Below the pieces are notes generated by a model. That model searched no databases. It had not been told where the DNA came from and saw only the letters and a list, made by a program, of their open reading frames with translations. A DNA stretch of 64,000 nucleotides from Chamaesiphon sp041738715. Lineage in GTDB: Bacteria > Cyanobacteriota > Cyanobacteriia > Cyanobacteriales > Chamaesiphonaceae. A program made the translations under genes and the position numbers. Every line of letters starts with the position of its first letter. Within the stretch, counting starts at the first letter, position 1. This document shows, one piece after another, positions 17,786 to 26,655 of this stretch. The DNA is taken from NCBI GenBank assembly GCA_041738715.1, contig JBGSPI010000103.1:1-64000 (forward strand). Reading direction: 5' to 3'.

Positions 17786-17905
17786 TTATTCAGACAGATC
17801 GCGGCGACTGGGGTTCCGAGAAGGATCGTTTGACAAAAAGCCAAAGATAAATACTAGCAGGAATACTGCTACCACAACATTAACTACAATCTTCAACGTT
17901 GCCAT
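17786..17905 (-). CDS. psbI: Photosystem II reaction centre protein PsbI
   Basis: A 39-residue single-helix membrane protein of the PSII core, bound beside D1 and CP43. The start ATLKIVVNVVVAVFLLVF and the ending GFLSNDPSRNPSRRDL match the PsbI family (MxTLKI...FGFLS-DPxRNPxRxDL). AGGAG lies 11 bases before the ATG at 17905, and TAA ends the gene at 17786. It is short enough to be missed by ordinary gene finding. It lies upstream of the LptD-like gene, an unexplained neighbour. Confidence 0.93.
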   Translation of the reverse strand: MATLKIVVNVVVAVFLLVFIFGFLSNDPSRNPSRRDLSE

Positions 17906-18069
17906 TTGTCAATTATCTCCTTGGGTTGACTTGATACTGCTTTCTATCATAACTGATCACCCCGTCATTTCAGTGCGGTGCGCTGACTTCATCTGAGAGA
18001 GTTGCAATCCTGATATCACTATTAGCTATACATAGACTGAACAACTCATGTGATTTAACTGATTCAAAT

Positions 18070-19449
18070 TCAAGGATGTTTGAATTTAGCATGGCTGGGT
18101 AATTTGACGATAAAGACACTACCGCGATTTAGTTCGCTGACAACTTGAATGCTCCCCCTATGGGCGGTGATAATTGCCAGTACGATCGCTAAACCCAATC
18201 CAGTTCCCTGAGTTTGACGCGATTCTCCAGAAGAGAGGCTCCGGCAACGATCTGCTTGCACGCGATAGAACCGCTCAAAGATGTGTGGTAAGTCGGTGGG
18301 AGGAATACCGATGCCTGTATCGGAGATCGAGATCGTCGCTCGATCGTCCATACACTCCAACCGAATCGTTGCCGAGCCACCACTAGGAGTATACTGGATT
18401 GCATTAGTAATTAAGTTAGAAATTGCTCGATACAACCGATCGGGATCTCCCCACACGTAGCAATTTTCGAGCGTGAGGATTTCCAGTCGTAAATCAATAT
18501 TAGCAGTGAGTGAGAGGGGGGCTAATTCTTCTTCTAAATCGGTGACTAAATCATTCAAACAGCAAAACTGCGCGTTGATATTTAATTGTTTGGCTTCTAA
18601 CCGTGATAGCCAGAGTAAATCTTCGGCTAAACTGGTGAGGTAGTCAATTTGACGCTGGACGACTTCCAAATGTTGGGGAATTTGGGCAGGGGGTAACTGA
18701 GGATCTAAGGCACTCTCGATGGCAATTCGCGTTACGGCTAAGGGGGTACGTAGTTCGTGAGCCGCATCAGCCGTAAATTGTTGCATCTGTTGGTAAGATT
18801 GATATATTGGTTGCATCGCCAAGCCCGATAACCACCAACTCACGCCACCGATTGTCAGCATTCCCAATGGTATACCCAACAGCGCGATCGTGTGTAAGCT
18901 GCCCATGTACTCATCTAATTTACGATAAGACTGAGCGACTTGTAGATATCCCCAATCCCGACCATCGAGGGTTTTGAGTGGTAAAGTGTGGAGATGGTAG
19001 CGTTCGCCCCGATCGTCCGTAATGGTTTGCCAGTTCAGTGTGGAAATGCGACGATCTAATTTGTGAGTGTTGCCACCCAACGTCGCGATCGCCTGACCTT
19101 CTAAGTTTAATAATCTCAGGCAATAACCCTGTGTTTCGGTCAGTTCGATCAGTTTATAATTCTTGGTAATGCTGACACAGGGTCGATCTGCAAGACACAA
19201 TCCTGGTAGTAACTTGACGACCATGGGATCGATAACTTCTGGTTCGCGGAGAATGGCTTCGAGGCTATAATGTACTGCACCAGCCAAAGTATTTAACTCT
19301 CGATCGACTGTGCGCTCGAAGACTCTAATTGTACCAAGGTGAACACCATAGGCACTCAGCAGTGAGATCGAACCAATGATTAAGGCGTAGAAGCCGGTTA
19401 TTTGCCAACGAGTGCGATGGAAAAGCTGATTTCGATCCATCCTATTCAT
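18070..19449 (-). CDS. rppB: Sensor histidine kinase, RppB-type
   Basis: A 459-residue membrane sensor kinase. Two transmembrane segments (about 17-37 and 187-208) enclose a periplasmic domain with a CLADRPC pair of cysteines, typical of cyanobacterial RppB (NrsS) proteins. The dimerisation box FTADAAHELRTPLA carries the phosphorylated His, followed by the N, G1 (ISDTGIGIPPTDL) and G2 (TGLGLAIVLAI) boxes of the ATPase. It overlaps rppA by 8 bases, so they are translated together. Synechocystis homologs respond to nickel or redox state; the signal here is not known. The neighbours suggest metals. Confidence 0.85.
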   Translation of the reverse strand: MNRMDRNQLFHRTRWQITGFYALIIGSISLLSAYGVHLGTIRVFERTVDRELNTLAGAVHYSLEAILREPEVIDPMVVKLLPGLCLADRPCVSITKNYKLIELTETQGYCLRLLNLEGQAIATLGGNTHKLDRRISTLNWQTITDDRGERYHLHTLPLKTLDGRDWGYLQVAQSYRKLDEYMGSLHTIALLGIPLGMLTIGGVSWWLSGLAMQPIYQSYQQMQQFTADAAHELRTPLAVTRIAIESALDPQLPPAQIPQHLEVVQRQIDYLTSLAEDLLWLSRLEAKQLNINAQFCCLNDLVTDLEEELAPLSLTANIDLRLEILTLENCYVWGDPDRLYRAISNLITNAIQYTPSGGSATIRLECMDDRATISISDTGIGIPPTDLPHIFERFYRVQADRCRSLSSGESRQTQGTGLGLAIVLAIITAHRGSIQVVSELNRGSVFIVKLPSHAKFKHP

Positions 19450-20143
19450 CGGGATCTGCTAGCTGTAGACGGTATCCAAAGCCCCGGACGGTAGTGATGA
19501 GACGGTCGTAACCAAATTCAGCTAACTTCCGCCGTAACAGCCGAACCTGTGCCGCGACAACATTACTCGATGAGTCTCGATCGAAAGCCCAGATTCGATT
19601 GCGAATTTGCGCTTGCGAGAGGATCAGATCGGGATGTTGCATCAGGTATTCTAACAGTTGAAATTCTTTAGCGGTGAGGGCGATCGATTTTTCTTCTCCT
19701 TGATTCACTATTGCCAGGGTATTAGTACCATAGTCTAGCCGGAGATCCCCAATTTGGAGATGATTGGTTTGAAAGGTAGGTAGACGACGTTGAAGAGCGC
19801 GGAGTCTGGCTAATAATTCTTCGATGCCAAAGGGTTTAACTAAATAGTCATCGGCTCCCGCATCCAATCCAGCGATTTTATCTTCCATTCGATCGCGAGC
19901 GGTTAACATCAAAATTGGGAGGGTATAACGATTAGCCCGTAATTTTTGACAAAGTTCAAGCCCCGATAATTTGGGTAACATCCAATCAATAATTGCCAGG
20001 GAATAAGCTGCTGGTGAATTAGTTAAATAATTCCACCCTGTGATCCCATCTTGCACCCAATCGACAACATAATGATGACGATCGAGATTTTTTTGAAGCA
20101 GTTTGCCTAGATCGGGTTCGTCTTCAACTAGGAGAATTTTCAT
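19442..20143 (-). CDS. rppA: OmpR-family response regulator, RppA-type
   Basis: A 233-residue DNA-binding response regulator. The receiver domain has the acidic pair VEDEPD, the phosphorylation Asp in IIDWMLPKLSG, and Lys in YLVKPFG. The C-terminal winged helix runs from about 135 (SIALTAKEFQLLEYLMQHP) to TTVRGFGYRLQ. It is first in the pair with rppB and divergent from the SbnA-like gene with only 59 bases between, so it may control that gene too. A TATGAT hexamer near 20178 could be a promoter element. Confidence 0.88.
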   Translation of the reverse strand: MKILLVEDEPDLGKLLQKNLDRHHYVVDWVQDGITGWNYLTNSPAAYSLAIIDWMLPKLSGLELCQKLRANRYTLPILMLTARDRMEDKIAGLDAGADDYLVKPFGIEELLARLRALQRRLPTFQTNHLQIGDLRLDYGTNTLAIVNQGEEKSIALTAKEFQLLEYLMQHPDLILSQAQIRNRIWAFDRDSSSNVVAAQVRLLRRKLAEFGYDRLITTVRGFGYRLQLADPDE

Positions 20144-20202
20144 CTAGATTTCATTCTGGGCTGCCAAACTAAGAAGTGTTATGATCCACTTTACTAACAC
20201 TG

Positions 20203-21270
20203 ATGACCGCAGTAAACCTCACACTTTCACCGCAGCGCATCGCCCAAGATTTCACCCAAGCAGTTGGTTCGGTACCGATTGTCAGACTAAATCAAGTCAG
20301 TCAACAGTGTCAACAACACAATCTTTATCTCAAACTCGAATCTTGCAATCCAGGTGGGAGCATCAAAGAGAAAAATGCCATCTGTTTAGTAAATCAAGCC
20401 GAAGCAGCCGGATTACTTCGATCAGGTGGTACGATTGTCGAGTCTAGTTCGGGTAATTTTGGGATTGCCTTGGCGATGGTAGGTGCGGTGCGGGGTTATC
20501 AGGTCAAAATCGTCATTGATGCCAAAACAAGTCCTACTATCAGGCGGATATTGTCCGCTCATGGTGCCCAATTAGTCGAAGTTCCCCTTGCTGCTGCGGA
20601 TAGTCATGGTTCGATGCAAGTGGCGCGGATGGACAAAGCACGGGAACTATCCACTACAATTCCTGGCGCGTGGTATCCCTGTCAACATCTCAATCCGCGC
20701 AATCCTGACGCACATGAAATGTATACCGCACGGGAGATCGAATCAGCTTTTAACGGTTCGCCTGATGCAATTGTGATTGGTGTGAGTACAGCAGGGCAAA
20801 TTACTGGAATTAGCCGTTACTTCAAACAACGTTATCCCAGTACCAAAATTATCGGTGTAGATGTAGTCGGATCGGCAGTATTTGACACCCCTCGCTCTCC
20901 GTATAAAATGACTGGATTGGGATTATCGTTTGTCCCACCTAATTTCGATCCGAGTTTACTCGATGTTGCGTATGCTGTGAGCGATCGAATTGCCTTTTCG
21001 TTTTGTCATCAAATCGCCCAACTCGAAGGCTTATTACTCGGTGCATCGACTGGAGCGATTTTAGCAGGCGGCTTGGCTTATGCTCAGGCGAGTTCCCAGC
21101 ATCCTTTATCAATTTTAGTGTTAAATCCAGATCGGGGCGATCGCTATCTGGAAACAGTTTACGATCGAGATTGGCTTAAGGCTAATCAAATCGAGTTATT
21201 TTCTAAACAACAACTCGAATCAGAAGTTCGTGCGCTCATGCCAATTAAAATTACCAAAACTCAGCCATAA
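20203..21270 (+). CDS. SbnA-like PLP enzyme (N-(2-amino-2-carboxyethyl)-L-glutamate synthase family)
   Basis: A 355-residue fold-type II PLP enzyme. The PLP lysine is K55 in NPGGSIKEK, and the phosphate/substrate loop is SSSGNFGIA. It fits SbnA better than CysK from memory: the stretch IDAKTSPTIRRILSAHGAQL, the VDVVGSAVFDTP region and the ending PDRGDRYLETVYDRDWL are all SbnA-like. SbnA condenses O-phosphoserine and glutamate on the way to 2,3-diaminopropionate for siderophores such as staphyloferrin B. No SbnB partner is visible nearby. The next gene is a MATE-like exporter, so a diaminopropionate-type product that leaves the cell is a reasonable guess. Confidence 0.75.
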   Translation: MTAVNLTLSPQRIAQDFTQAVGSVPIVRLNQVSQQCQQHNLYLKLESCNPGGSIKEKNAICLVNQAEAAGLLRSGGTIVESSSGNFGIALAMVGAVRGYQVKIVIDAKTSPTIRRILSAHGAQLVEVPLAAADSHGSMQVARMDKARELSTTIPGAWYPCQHLNPRNPDAHEMYTAREIESAFNGSPDAIVIGVSTAGQITGISRYFKQRYPSTKIIGVDVVGSAVFDTPRSPYKMTGLGLSFVPPNFDPSLLDVAYAVSDRIAFSFCHQIAQLEGLLLGASTGAILAGGLAYAQASSQHPLSILVLNPDRGDRYLETVYDRDWLKANQIELFSKQQLESEVRALMPIKITKTQP

Positions 21271-21327
21271 TTTATAGTCTAAAGACCGACTAGATCGTCC
21301 TTGACCCCCCTACATCCTAAGATTTTA

Positions 21328-22629
21328 ATGTCTCGCAATCGTCAATTAATTCATCTGTGGCAGCAATTTATCCCCCTATCTTTATCTGATGTAACGATGG
21401 CATTGGGAGATCCTTTAACTACTACAACCCTGGCTCATTTACCCGATGCCCGAACTAATATTGCTGCCGTAGGTGTCGCAAAAGCGATCGCAGTTTTCTG
21501 TGAAAGTCCGATTATTATGTTGCTCCATGCCAGTAATGCGCTGGCTCCTACTCAAGCATCTCGTCGGGCACTATGGAAGTTTGTCTTAATAGCTAGTGGA
21601 ACGATGAGTTTATTACTAGCTATCACAACCATACCCTCGATCTTTGCAGTTGTTGGGGAAGGGTGGTTGGGAGTTTCGCCTAATTTGAGTAATAAGGTGC
21701 GATCGGTAGTGACGCTGGTTATTTTATGGCCACTGGCGATCGGTTGGCGCAGATATTTTCAAGGCTTATTAATTCATGCCGGACAGAGTTACGCCGTAGC
21801 TCAAGCAGGTATTGTTCGGCTGTTGGTAGTGGTGCTGATTCTCGCAGGAGGATTTACACTCGAAGCTAATGGTGTTGTCGTCGCCGGGATGAGTCTAATC
21901 TGGGGCGTAATTGCCGAGGCTGTGGCTGTTACTTATCTGGCACGAAAGTTAGGAGCTACAAAATTACCGGAGATCCGATCTACGTCAGAATTACCCCAGG
22001 ATTTAGCGGGAGTATGGAAATTTTATGCTCCATTAGGTGGGACGATGATGCTGGTATGGGGCGCGCGGGCGGCTCTAGTTGGCATTGTCGCACGAGCCAA
22101 TGATGGGGAAATCGCTTTGGCTGCTTGGCCGGCTGCTTGGGGTTTGGTATTAGTGATCGCTAATTCGACCCGGATGGTCCAGCAGATCATTATTCGTAAT
22201 CGCAAGTTACTACCCGATCGATTGTTAATTATATTTGCGATTACAGTGGGAATTGCCTGCTCGTTAATTCTATTATTGGTCAGTGGGACACCGCTAAGTG
22301 AGCAGGCTATTGGTTGGTTTATTGGTAACGATCGAGAACTAATTGCACGAGTGCGTCCGGTATTATTAATCTGTGCCGTAGTGCCATTACTAGTATCGAT
22401 CCAAAATGCGGTTCAAGGTTTTTTGGTTAGTGAAGGGCGGACTTGGGGTGTAAATCATGCTGCGTGGGTAAGCGCAATAGTCATGTTAGGTACAGCATAT
22501 TTAGGTGTGAACTTTGGACAAAATGGGGCGATTGCTGCGGCAATTGGGATGGTCGTCAGCGGTATCATGGAGATTGGTTATTTATTCTATAGTTGGGTTT
22601 ATAGAATTCGCCAGCAGCAAGATTTGTAA
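21328..22629 (+). CDS. MATE-like (MOP superfamily) polytopic transporter
   Basis: A 433-residue membrane protein with about 12 helices. The start FIPLSLSDVTMALGDPLTTT and CESPIIMLLHASNAL recall MATE/flippase and ANKH-like members of the MOP superfamily, in which a small polar loop follows the first helix. It begins 57 bases after the SbnA-like gene and probably shares its transcript. By context it could export the SbnA-pathway product, but this is inference. The ATG at 21328 is preferred over the in-frame TTG at 21301. Confidence 0.65.
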   Translation: MSRNRQLIHLWQQFIPLSLSDVTMALGDPLTTTTLAHLPDARTNIAAVGVAKAIAVFCESPIIMLLHASNALAPTQASRRALWKFVLIASGTMSLLLAITTIPSIFAVVGEGWLGVSPNLSNKVRSVVTLVILWPLAIGWRRYFQGLLIHAGQSYAVAQAGIVRLLVVVLILAGGFTLEANGVVVAGMSLIWGVIAEAVAVTYLARKLGATKLPEIRSTSELPQDLAGVWKFYAPLGGTMMLVWGARAALVGIVARANDGEIALAAWPAAWGLVLVIANSTRMVQQIIIRNRKLLPDRLLIIFAITVGIACSLILLLVSGTPLSEQAIGWFIGNDRELIARVRPVLLICAVVPLLVSIQNAVQGFLVSEGRTWGVNHAAWVSAIVMLGTAYLGVNFGQNGAIAAAIGMVVSGIMEIGYLFYSWVYRIRQQQDL

Positions 22630-22783
22630 ACCAGTCTGAACCAATATTTGGTCAAGGTCGATAATGTAGCTCACATTGCTACGATTACTATCCCAAATCC
22701 CACCATTAGTTAGCGATTGATTTCATCTTCATTTCATGTTCGGGAGTTAAGATCGTCATATCACTAAAAAAATTTAACCAAGA

Positions 22784-23455
22784 ATGAGTCCTAAACTTTT
22801 ATTTGCTTTCTTTCCCCTCGCTCTAATGGCAATCGGTGCTGGCACTTATACCTTTGTTAAATCTCCTACTACAGTCCCAACCGATCGAATCACCCAGCAT
22901 TCTGGCGGCGGGCATCATGGTGGCATGAATCATGGCAATATGAATCACAACATGGACGTTGGGCCTGCTGATGCCAACTATGATTTGCGATTTATCGATA
23001 GCATGATCCCTCACCATCAGGGCGCGCTGGTGATGTCTCAAGATGTGCTAGTCAAATCAAAACGTCCTGAATTAATTAAACTCGCTAAAACGATTATTTC
23101 TGAACAAAAAAAAGAAATTGTCCAGATGCAACAATGGCGAAAAAAATGGTATCCCAAGGCATCAGCTACACCAATTATGTGGCACACAGAGATGAATCAT
23201 GAGATGCTAATGACAGCCGAACACAAACAGATGATGCAAATGAGTATGTCATTGGGTAAAGCTGATGCCCAATTCGATCTGCGATTTCTCGATGGGATGA
23301 TTCCACACCACGAGGGTGCGGTAACGATGGGTCAAGATTTACTCAAGAAATCTAAACGTCCCGAAATGCAACAATTGGCTAAAAATATTATTGCTTCTCA
23401 ACAAAAAGAGATCGATCTGATGAAACAATGGCGGCAGCAATGGTACGGGAAATAG
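22784..23455 (+). CDS. Exported double-DUF305 protein (CopM-like)
   Basis: A 223-residue periplasmic protein. An N-terminal hydrophobic signal (LLFAFFPLALMAIGAGTYTF) is followed by a His/Met/Gly-rich linker (GGGHHGGMNHGNMNHNMD). Two DUF305 repeats (about 65-125 and 160-220) each carry an MIPHH core (IDSMIPHHQGALVMS and LDGMIPHHEGAVTMG). The clustered His and Met suit copper binding. In Synechocystis the DUF305 protein CopM sits in a copMRS operon; here the RppB/RppA pair is 2.6 kb away. It is convergent with the next gene, 10 bases apart. Confidence 0.85.
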   Translation: MSPKLLFAFFPLALMAIGAGTYTFVKSPTTVPTDRITQHSGGGHHGGMNHGNMNHNMDVGPADANYDLRFIDSMIPHHQGALVMSQDVLVKSKRPELIKLAKTIISEQKKEIVQMQQWRKKWYPKASATPIMWHTEMNHEMLMTAEHKQMMQMSMSLGKADAQFDLRFLDGMIPHHEGAVTMGQDLLKKSKRPEMQQLAKNIIASQQKEIDLMKQWRQQWYGK

Positions 23456-23465
23456 TTGTTACAAC

Positions 23466-23663
23466 TTAATTATTCTTTTCTAGATCGATCGCCCCATTGG
23501 GAAAAGTCTGCCGAAACTCTGACATTAAGTCGTCCATTTCAATCAAAGCTTGACTGACATCCAATGATAAAATCCCGAGGTTGGGATCTGCCTGTAATTT
23601 GAGCAGTAGTTCCCGTTTGCCCTCGACTTGGGCTATTCGTGCTTGTAAACTCTTGACATCCAT
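23466..23663 (-). CDS. Small conserved cytoplasmic protein of unknown function
   Basis: A 65-residue helical protein (VKSLQARIAQVEGKRELLLK, then EMDDLMSEFRQTFPNG) with no membrane segment. Its N-terminal half looks like a short coiled coil. I start at the ATG at 23663 because GAGG stands six bases before it; the longer form to 23732 adds residues that look like spacer. It probably belongs to a small cyanobacterial family but I cannot name it. It lies 90 bases downstream of ctpA on the same strand. Confidence 0.6.
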   Translation of the reverse strand: MDVKSLQARIAQVEGKRELLLKLQADPNLGILSLDVSQALIEMDDLMSEFRQTFPNGAIDLEKNN

Positions 23664-23753
23664 AGATTTTCCTCTCGATCTTCTTCTCTCACTAATGATA
23701 ACTGGATTTAGTCCTAGACCCCGAAACAGCACGGGGATTTACGCCACCAAATA

Positions 23754-24977
23754 CTAGCCTCTATCCTCGATCTCCTTCACCGCCGCCAAATACTGCGAAT
23801 CCTGTTCCGTCGCTGCTGATGCCAAGGTGATTTCGGGAGTGGGCACAATCTTGTCAGGGGTGATACCCAACTTATGGATATCATGATGATTGGGGGTTTC
23901 ATATTTAGCCACCGTCACGGCTAAACCACTGCCATTGGGTAAATCGAACAAAGATTGAATCAAACCCTTGCCAAACGTCTTCGTCCCAACCAGGGTAGCA
24001 CGACCGCTGTCTTGTAAGGCTCCTGCGAGAATTTCGCTCGCACTAGCAGTTCCTTCATTCACCAGTACGACCAACGGCGCAGATGTGAGAGCGGTATGTG
24101 TGGCTTCAAAAGAATCGATCGCTCCACGTCGATCGACGGTATAGACAATTGTGCCATCATTCAACCATTGACGAGCAATTTCAATCCCAGCTTGTAATAA
24201 ACCACCAGGGTTATTGCGCAGATCGAGAATATAGGCAGTTACCCCTTGTTGGTTGAGCTTGGTAATACTATCAGCCAATTCCTCAGTCGCTTTTGCACTA
24301 AATTGGGCCAGCCGGAGATAGCCAATTTTTCGACCATTTTCAGTGTGCAGTTCGGCGGTGACGGGATTGAGTTCGATTTTTTGACGGACTAAGATTACTT
24401 CTCGTGGTGATTTCTCCGCCGTCTGGACGAGCAGACTGACATTTGTGCCAGTTGCACCGCGCATTTTCAATGCGGCTGTATCTAGGGTTAATTCTGTTGT
24501 CGGGGTAGCATCAATTTGGAGGATGATGTCGCGGGGCAAAATACCCGCTTTAGCCGCCGGAGAACCAACAATGGGGGCAATTACCTCGATCGCCTGACTA
24601 TCAGCCTTCACGCCGATTTGTAACCCCACTCCAGACAATTCCCCAGCGGTATTCACCTGGAGACTGCGATATTGTTCTGGCCGCAACAGCCGAGTAAAGG
24701 GTTCATCGAGAGTCGCGATCATCTTGGTAATTGTTTGATATGCTGCCTCCTCATTGGGAATTGGCTGCTTGAGTGTGCGATCGCGCACTAGTAGCCAATT
24801 TTGATGATTGAAGCTGCCATCATAATAGGCCTGATTGACCGTGCGCCAAGCTTGCAACACCAACTGCTGTTCTGCCGTAAAGGCGGCGGCTGAGGGCATT
24901 CCCCACAGCCAAAATAGAGCCACTTGTAGACTCATCACCCAACCAACCCAAAAACTTACTCTCACGATCTCAACCAC
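23754..24977 (-). CDS. ctpA: Carboxyl-terminal processing protease (S41), CtpA-like
   Basis: A 407-residue exported S41 peptidase. After a signal segment (about 8-32) come a PDZ domain (about 110-195, SGVGLQIGVKADSQAIEV) and the S41 core. The catalytic Ser is S312 in GTASASEI and Lys is K337 in TFGKG, 25 residues apart, as in D1 processing protease. CtpA cleaves the D1 C-terminus so that the manganese cluster can assemble; paralogs CtpB and CtpC exist, so the letter is likely rather than certain. It is divergent from petB. The start is GTG. Confidence 0.85.
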   Translation of the reverse strand: MVEIVRVSFWVGWVMSLQVALFWLWGMPSAAAFTAEQQLVLQAWRTVNQAYYDGSFNHQNWLLVRDRTLKQPIPNEEAAYQTITKMIATLDEPFTRLLRPEQYRSLQVNTAGELSGVGLQIGVKADSQAIEVIAPIVGSPAAKAGILPRDIILQIDATPTTELTLDTAALKMRGATGTNVSLLVQTAEKSPREVILVRQKIELNPVTAELHTENGRKIGYLRLAQFSAKATEELADSITKLNQQGVTAYILDLRNNPGGLLQAGIEIARQWLNDGTIVYTVDRRGAIDSFEATHTALTSAPLVVLVNEGTASASEILAGALQDSGRATLVGTKTFGKGLIQSLFDLPNGSGLAVTVAKYETPNHHDIHKLGITPDKIVPTPEITLASAATEQDSQYLAAVKEIEDRG

Positions 24978-25134
24978 TCTCCTAAATAGGTGTGTTAAAT
25001 TTTGTATGGTGTTCTAATAAATAACTGTCCGTCAGATATTACTAAAGTTAACTAATTTTGGGCATATTTGATCGGCTAGTTAGCACACCTCGATCGCCAT
25101 CATCTTGTCACTGGGATCTACATCCCACTGGCGT

Positions 25135-25140
25135 TATAAT
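25135..25140 (+). promoter_or_regulatory. Candidate -10 element of petB
   Basis: A perfect TATAAT sits 38 bases before the petB start in the ctpA-petB divergent spacer. The nearest TTGTCA (25105-25110) is 24 bases upstream, too far for a normal -35, so this may be a promoter with a weak or activator-dependent -35. Confidence 0.45.
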
Positions 25141-25178
25141 TTATAACACGACTTTAGAGAGCAGCACAGCACACGTCA

Positions 25179-25847
25179 ATGTTTACCAAGCAAGTCACAA
25201 ATAGTAAAACCTTCAAATGGTTCGACGAACGCTTAGAAATCCAAGCAATCTCCGATGATATTGCTAGTAAGTACGTTCCACCCCACGTTAATATCTTCTA
25301 CTGCCTTGGTGGAATCACGTTGGTATGCTTTGTCATTCAATTTGCCACTGGCTTTGCAATGACTTTTTATTATGAGCCAACTGTCGCTGAAGCTTTTACT
25401 TCGGTACAGAAAATCATGACAGAAGTTAACTTCGGTTGGTTGATTCGTTCGATCCATCGCTGGAGTGCCAGCATGATGGTGTTAATGATGATCCTCCACG
25501 TTTTCCGCGTGTATCTGACTGGTGGCTTCAAAAAACCCCGCGAACTTACTTGGGTGACAGGCGTAGTTCTCGCAGTCATCACAGTTAGCTTCGGTGTAAC
25601 TGGTTATTCTCTCCCTTGGGATCAAATTGGCTACTGGGCAGTAAAAATCGTTTCTGGTGTACCTGAAGCGATTCCAGTTGTCGGTGTAGCGATGGCCGAT
25701 CTCCTCCGTGGTGGTTCTAGTGTCGGTCAAGCAACTTTGACTCGCTACTATAGCTTGCACACCTTTGTGTTGCCTTGGTTTATTGCGGTCTTCATGCTGT
25801 TACACTTCATCATGATTCGCAAACAAGGTATCTCTGGTCCATTGTAA
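25179..25847 (+). CDS. petB: Cytochrome b6
   Basis: A 222-residue core subunit of the cytochrome b6f complex in the thylakoid membrane, carrying two b hemes and heme cn. Four transmembrane helices are evident. The heme-ligand histidines lie in LIRSIHRWSASMMV and ILHVFRVYLTG, and in the later FVLPWF region preceded by YYSLHT. The family start FDERLEIQAISDDI and length agree with other PetB. petD follows after 110 bases holding a short repeat. It is divergent from ctpA. Confidence 0.97.
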   Translation: MFTKQVTNSKTFKWFDERLEIQAISDDIASKYVPPHVNIFYCLGGITLVCFVIQFATGFAMTFYYEPTVAEAFTSVQKIMTEVNFGWLIRSIHRWSASMMVLMMILHVFRVYLTGGFKKPRELTWVTGVVLAVITVSFGVTGYSLPWDQIGYWAVKIVSGVPEAIPVVGVAMADLLRGGSSVGQATLTRYYSLHTFVLPWFIAVFMLLHFIMIRKQGISGPL

Positions 25848-25882
25848 TTAGTTGGGAGTCGGGAGTTGGGGGTTACAAACTA

Positions 25883-25956
25883 AGTAACTATTCACTAACC
25901 ACTATTCACTATTTACTAGTCAGTAACCACTAGTCACTAGCCAAATTACTATTTAC
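25883..25956. repeat. Degenerate CACTA-type tandem repeat between petB and petD
   Basis: Repeated units such as ACTATTCACTA, ACTATTTACTA and CCACTAGTCACTAG fill most of the petB-petD spacer right up to the petD start. This resembles cyanobacterial short tandem repeats. It lies inside what should be a single petBD transcript. Confidence 0.7.
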
Positions 25957-25957
25957 T

Positions 25958-26440
25958 ATGTCAACTATCAAAAAACCGGATCTATCCGATCCAGATTTAA
26001 GAGCTAAACTAGCTCAGGGTATGGGTCACAACTACTACGGTGAACCTGCTTGGCCGAACGATCTACTATACATCTTCCCTGTTGTAATTTTTGGAACGAT
26101 CGGTTGTTGTACTGCCCTAGCTATTCTCGATCCTGCACTCGTAGGCGAACCAGCAAATCCATTTGCAACTCCACTAGAAATCTTACCTGAGTGGTACCTG
26201 TGGCCAGTATTCCAATTGTTGCGTGTATTACCTAACAAACTGTTAGGTATTGCTTGTATGGCTGGCGTACCATTAGGTCTACTCACTGTTCCATTTTTGG
26301 AAAGCGTCAACAAGTTCCAAAATCCCTTCCGCCGTCCGATTGCGATGGCAGTATTCTTATTTGGGACCGTGTTCACTATCTACTTAGGTATTGGCGCAAC
26401 TCTACCGATCGATACATCTTTGACTTTGGGTTTATTCTAA
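25958..26440 (+). CDS. petD: Cytochrome b6f complex subunit IV
   Basis: A 160-residue three-helix subunit that completes the quinol site of the b6f complex. It starts in STIKKPDLSDPDLRAKLAQG, contains the conserved PEWYLWPVF (Qo-site PEWY motif), and ends in the third helix (IYLGIGATLPIDTSLTLG). Length is that of other PetD. It is followed by a strong terminator. Confidence 0.97.
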   Translation: MSTIKKPDLSDPDLRAKLAQGMGHNYYGEPAWPNDLLYIFPVVIFGTIGCCTALAILDPALVGEPANPFATPLEILPEWYLWPVFQLLRVLPNKLLGIACMAGVPLGLLTVPFLESVNKFQNPFRRPIAMAVFLFGTVFTIYLGIGATLPIDTSLTLGLF

Positions 26441-26475
26441 ATTAATTCTCATCAGTTAGAGATCGGTTGTCGATC

Positions 26476-26511
26476 AAAAAGCCTATCTAGCTTTGACTAG
26501 ATAGGCTTTTT
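26476..26511 (+). terminator. Rho-independent terminator of petBD
   Basis: A perfect 15-bp inverted repeat (arms 26476-26490 and 26497-26511, core AGCCTATCTAG) with a 6-base loop ends in TTTTT, 35 bases after the petD stop. Confidence 0.92.
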
Positions 26512-26655
26512 AAATGCTGATGGGCAACTTTTCCGATATTGCCAAGATCTAACCTGTAGCTGATATCTAGCCCTGAATAGCAGCCACGATCGAGATGAAG
26601 CTTGCCCATTCAAACCACCACATATTTGTAGATTTTAATATCAATAGGAAAATAA

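Noticed and set aside
20203..21270. Ordinary cysteine synthase (CysK)
   Set aside because: The SPT-type second segment and the PDRGDRYL ending fit SbnA, and the usual CysK lysine context KDR is KEK here.
26035..26376. 113-codon minus-strand frame inside petD
   Set aside because: Antisense shadow of a highly conserved gene.
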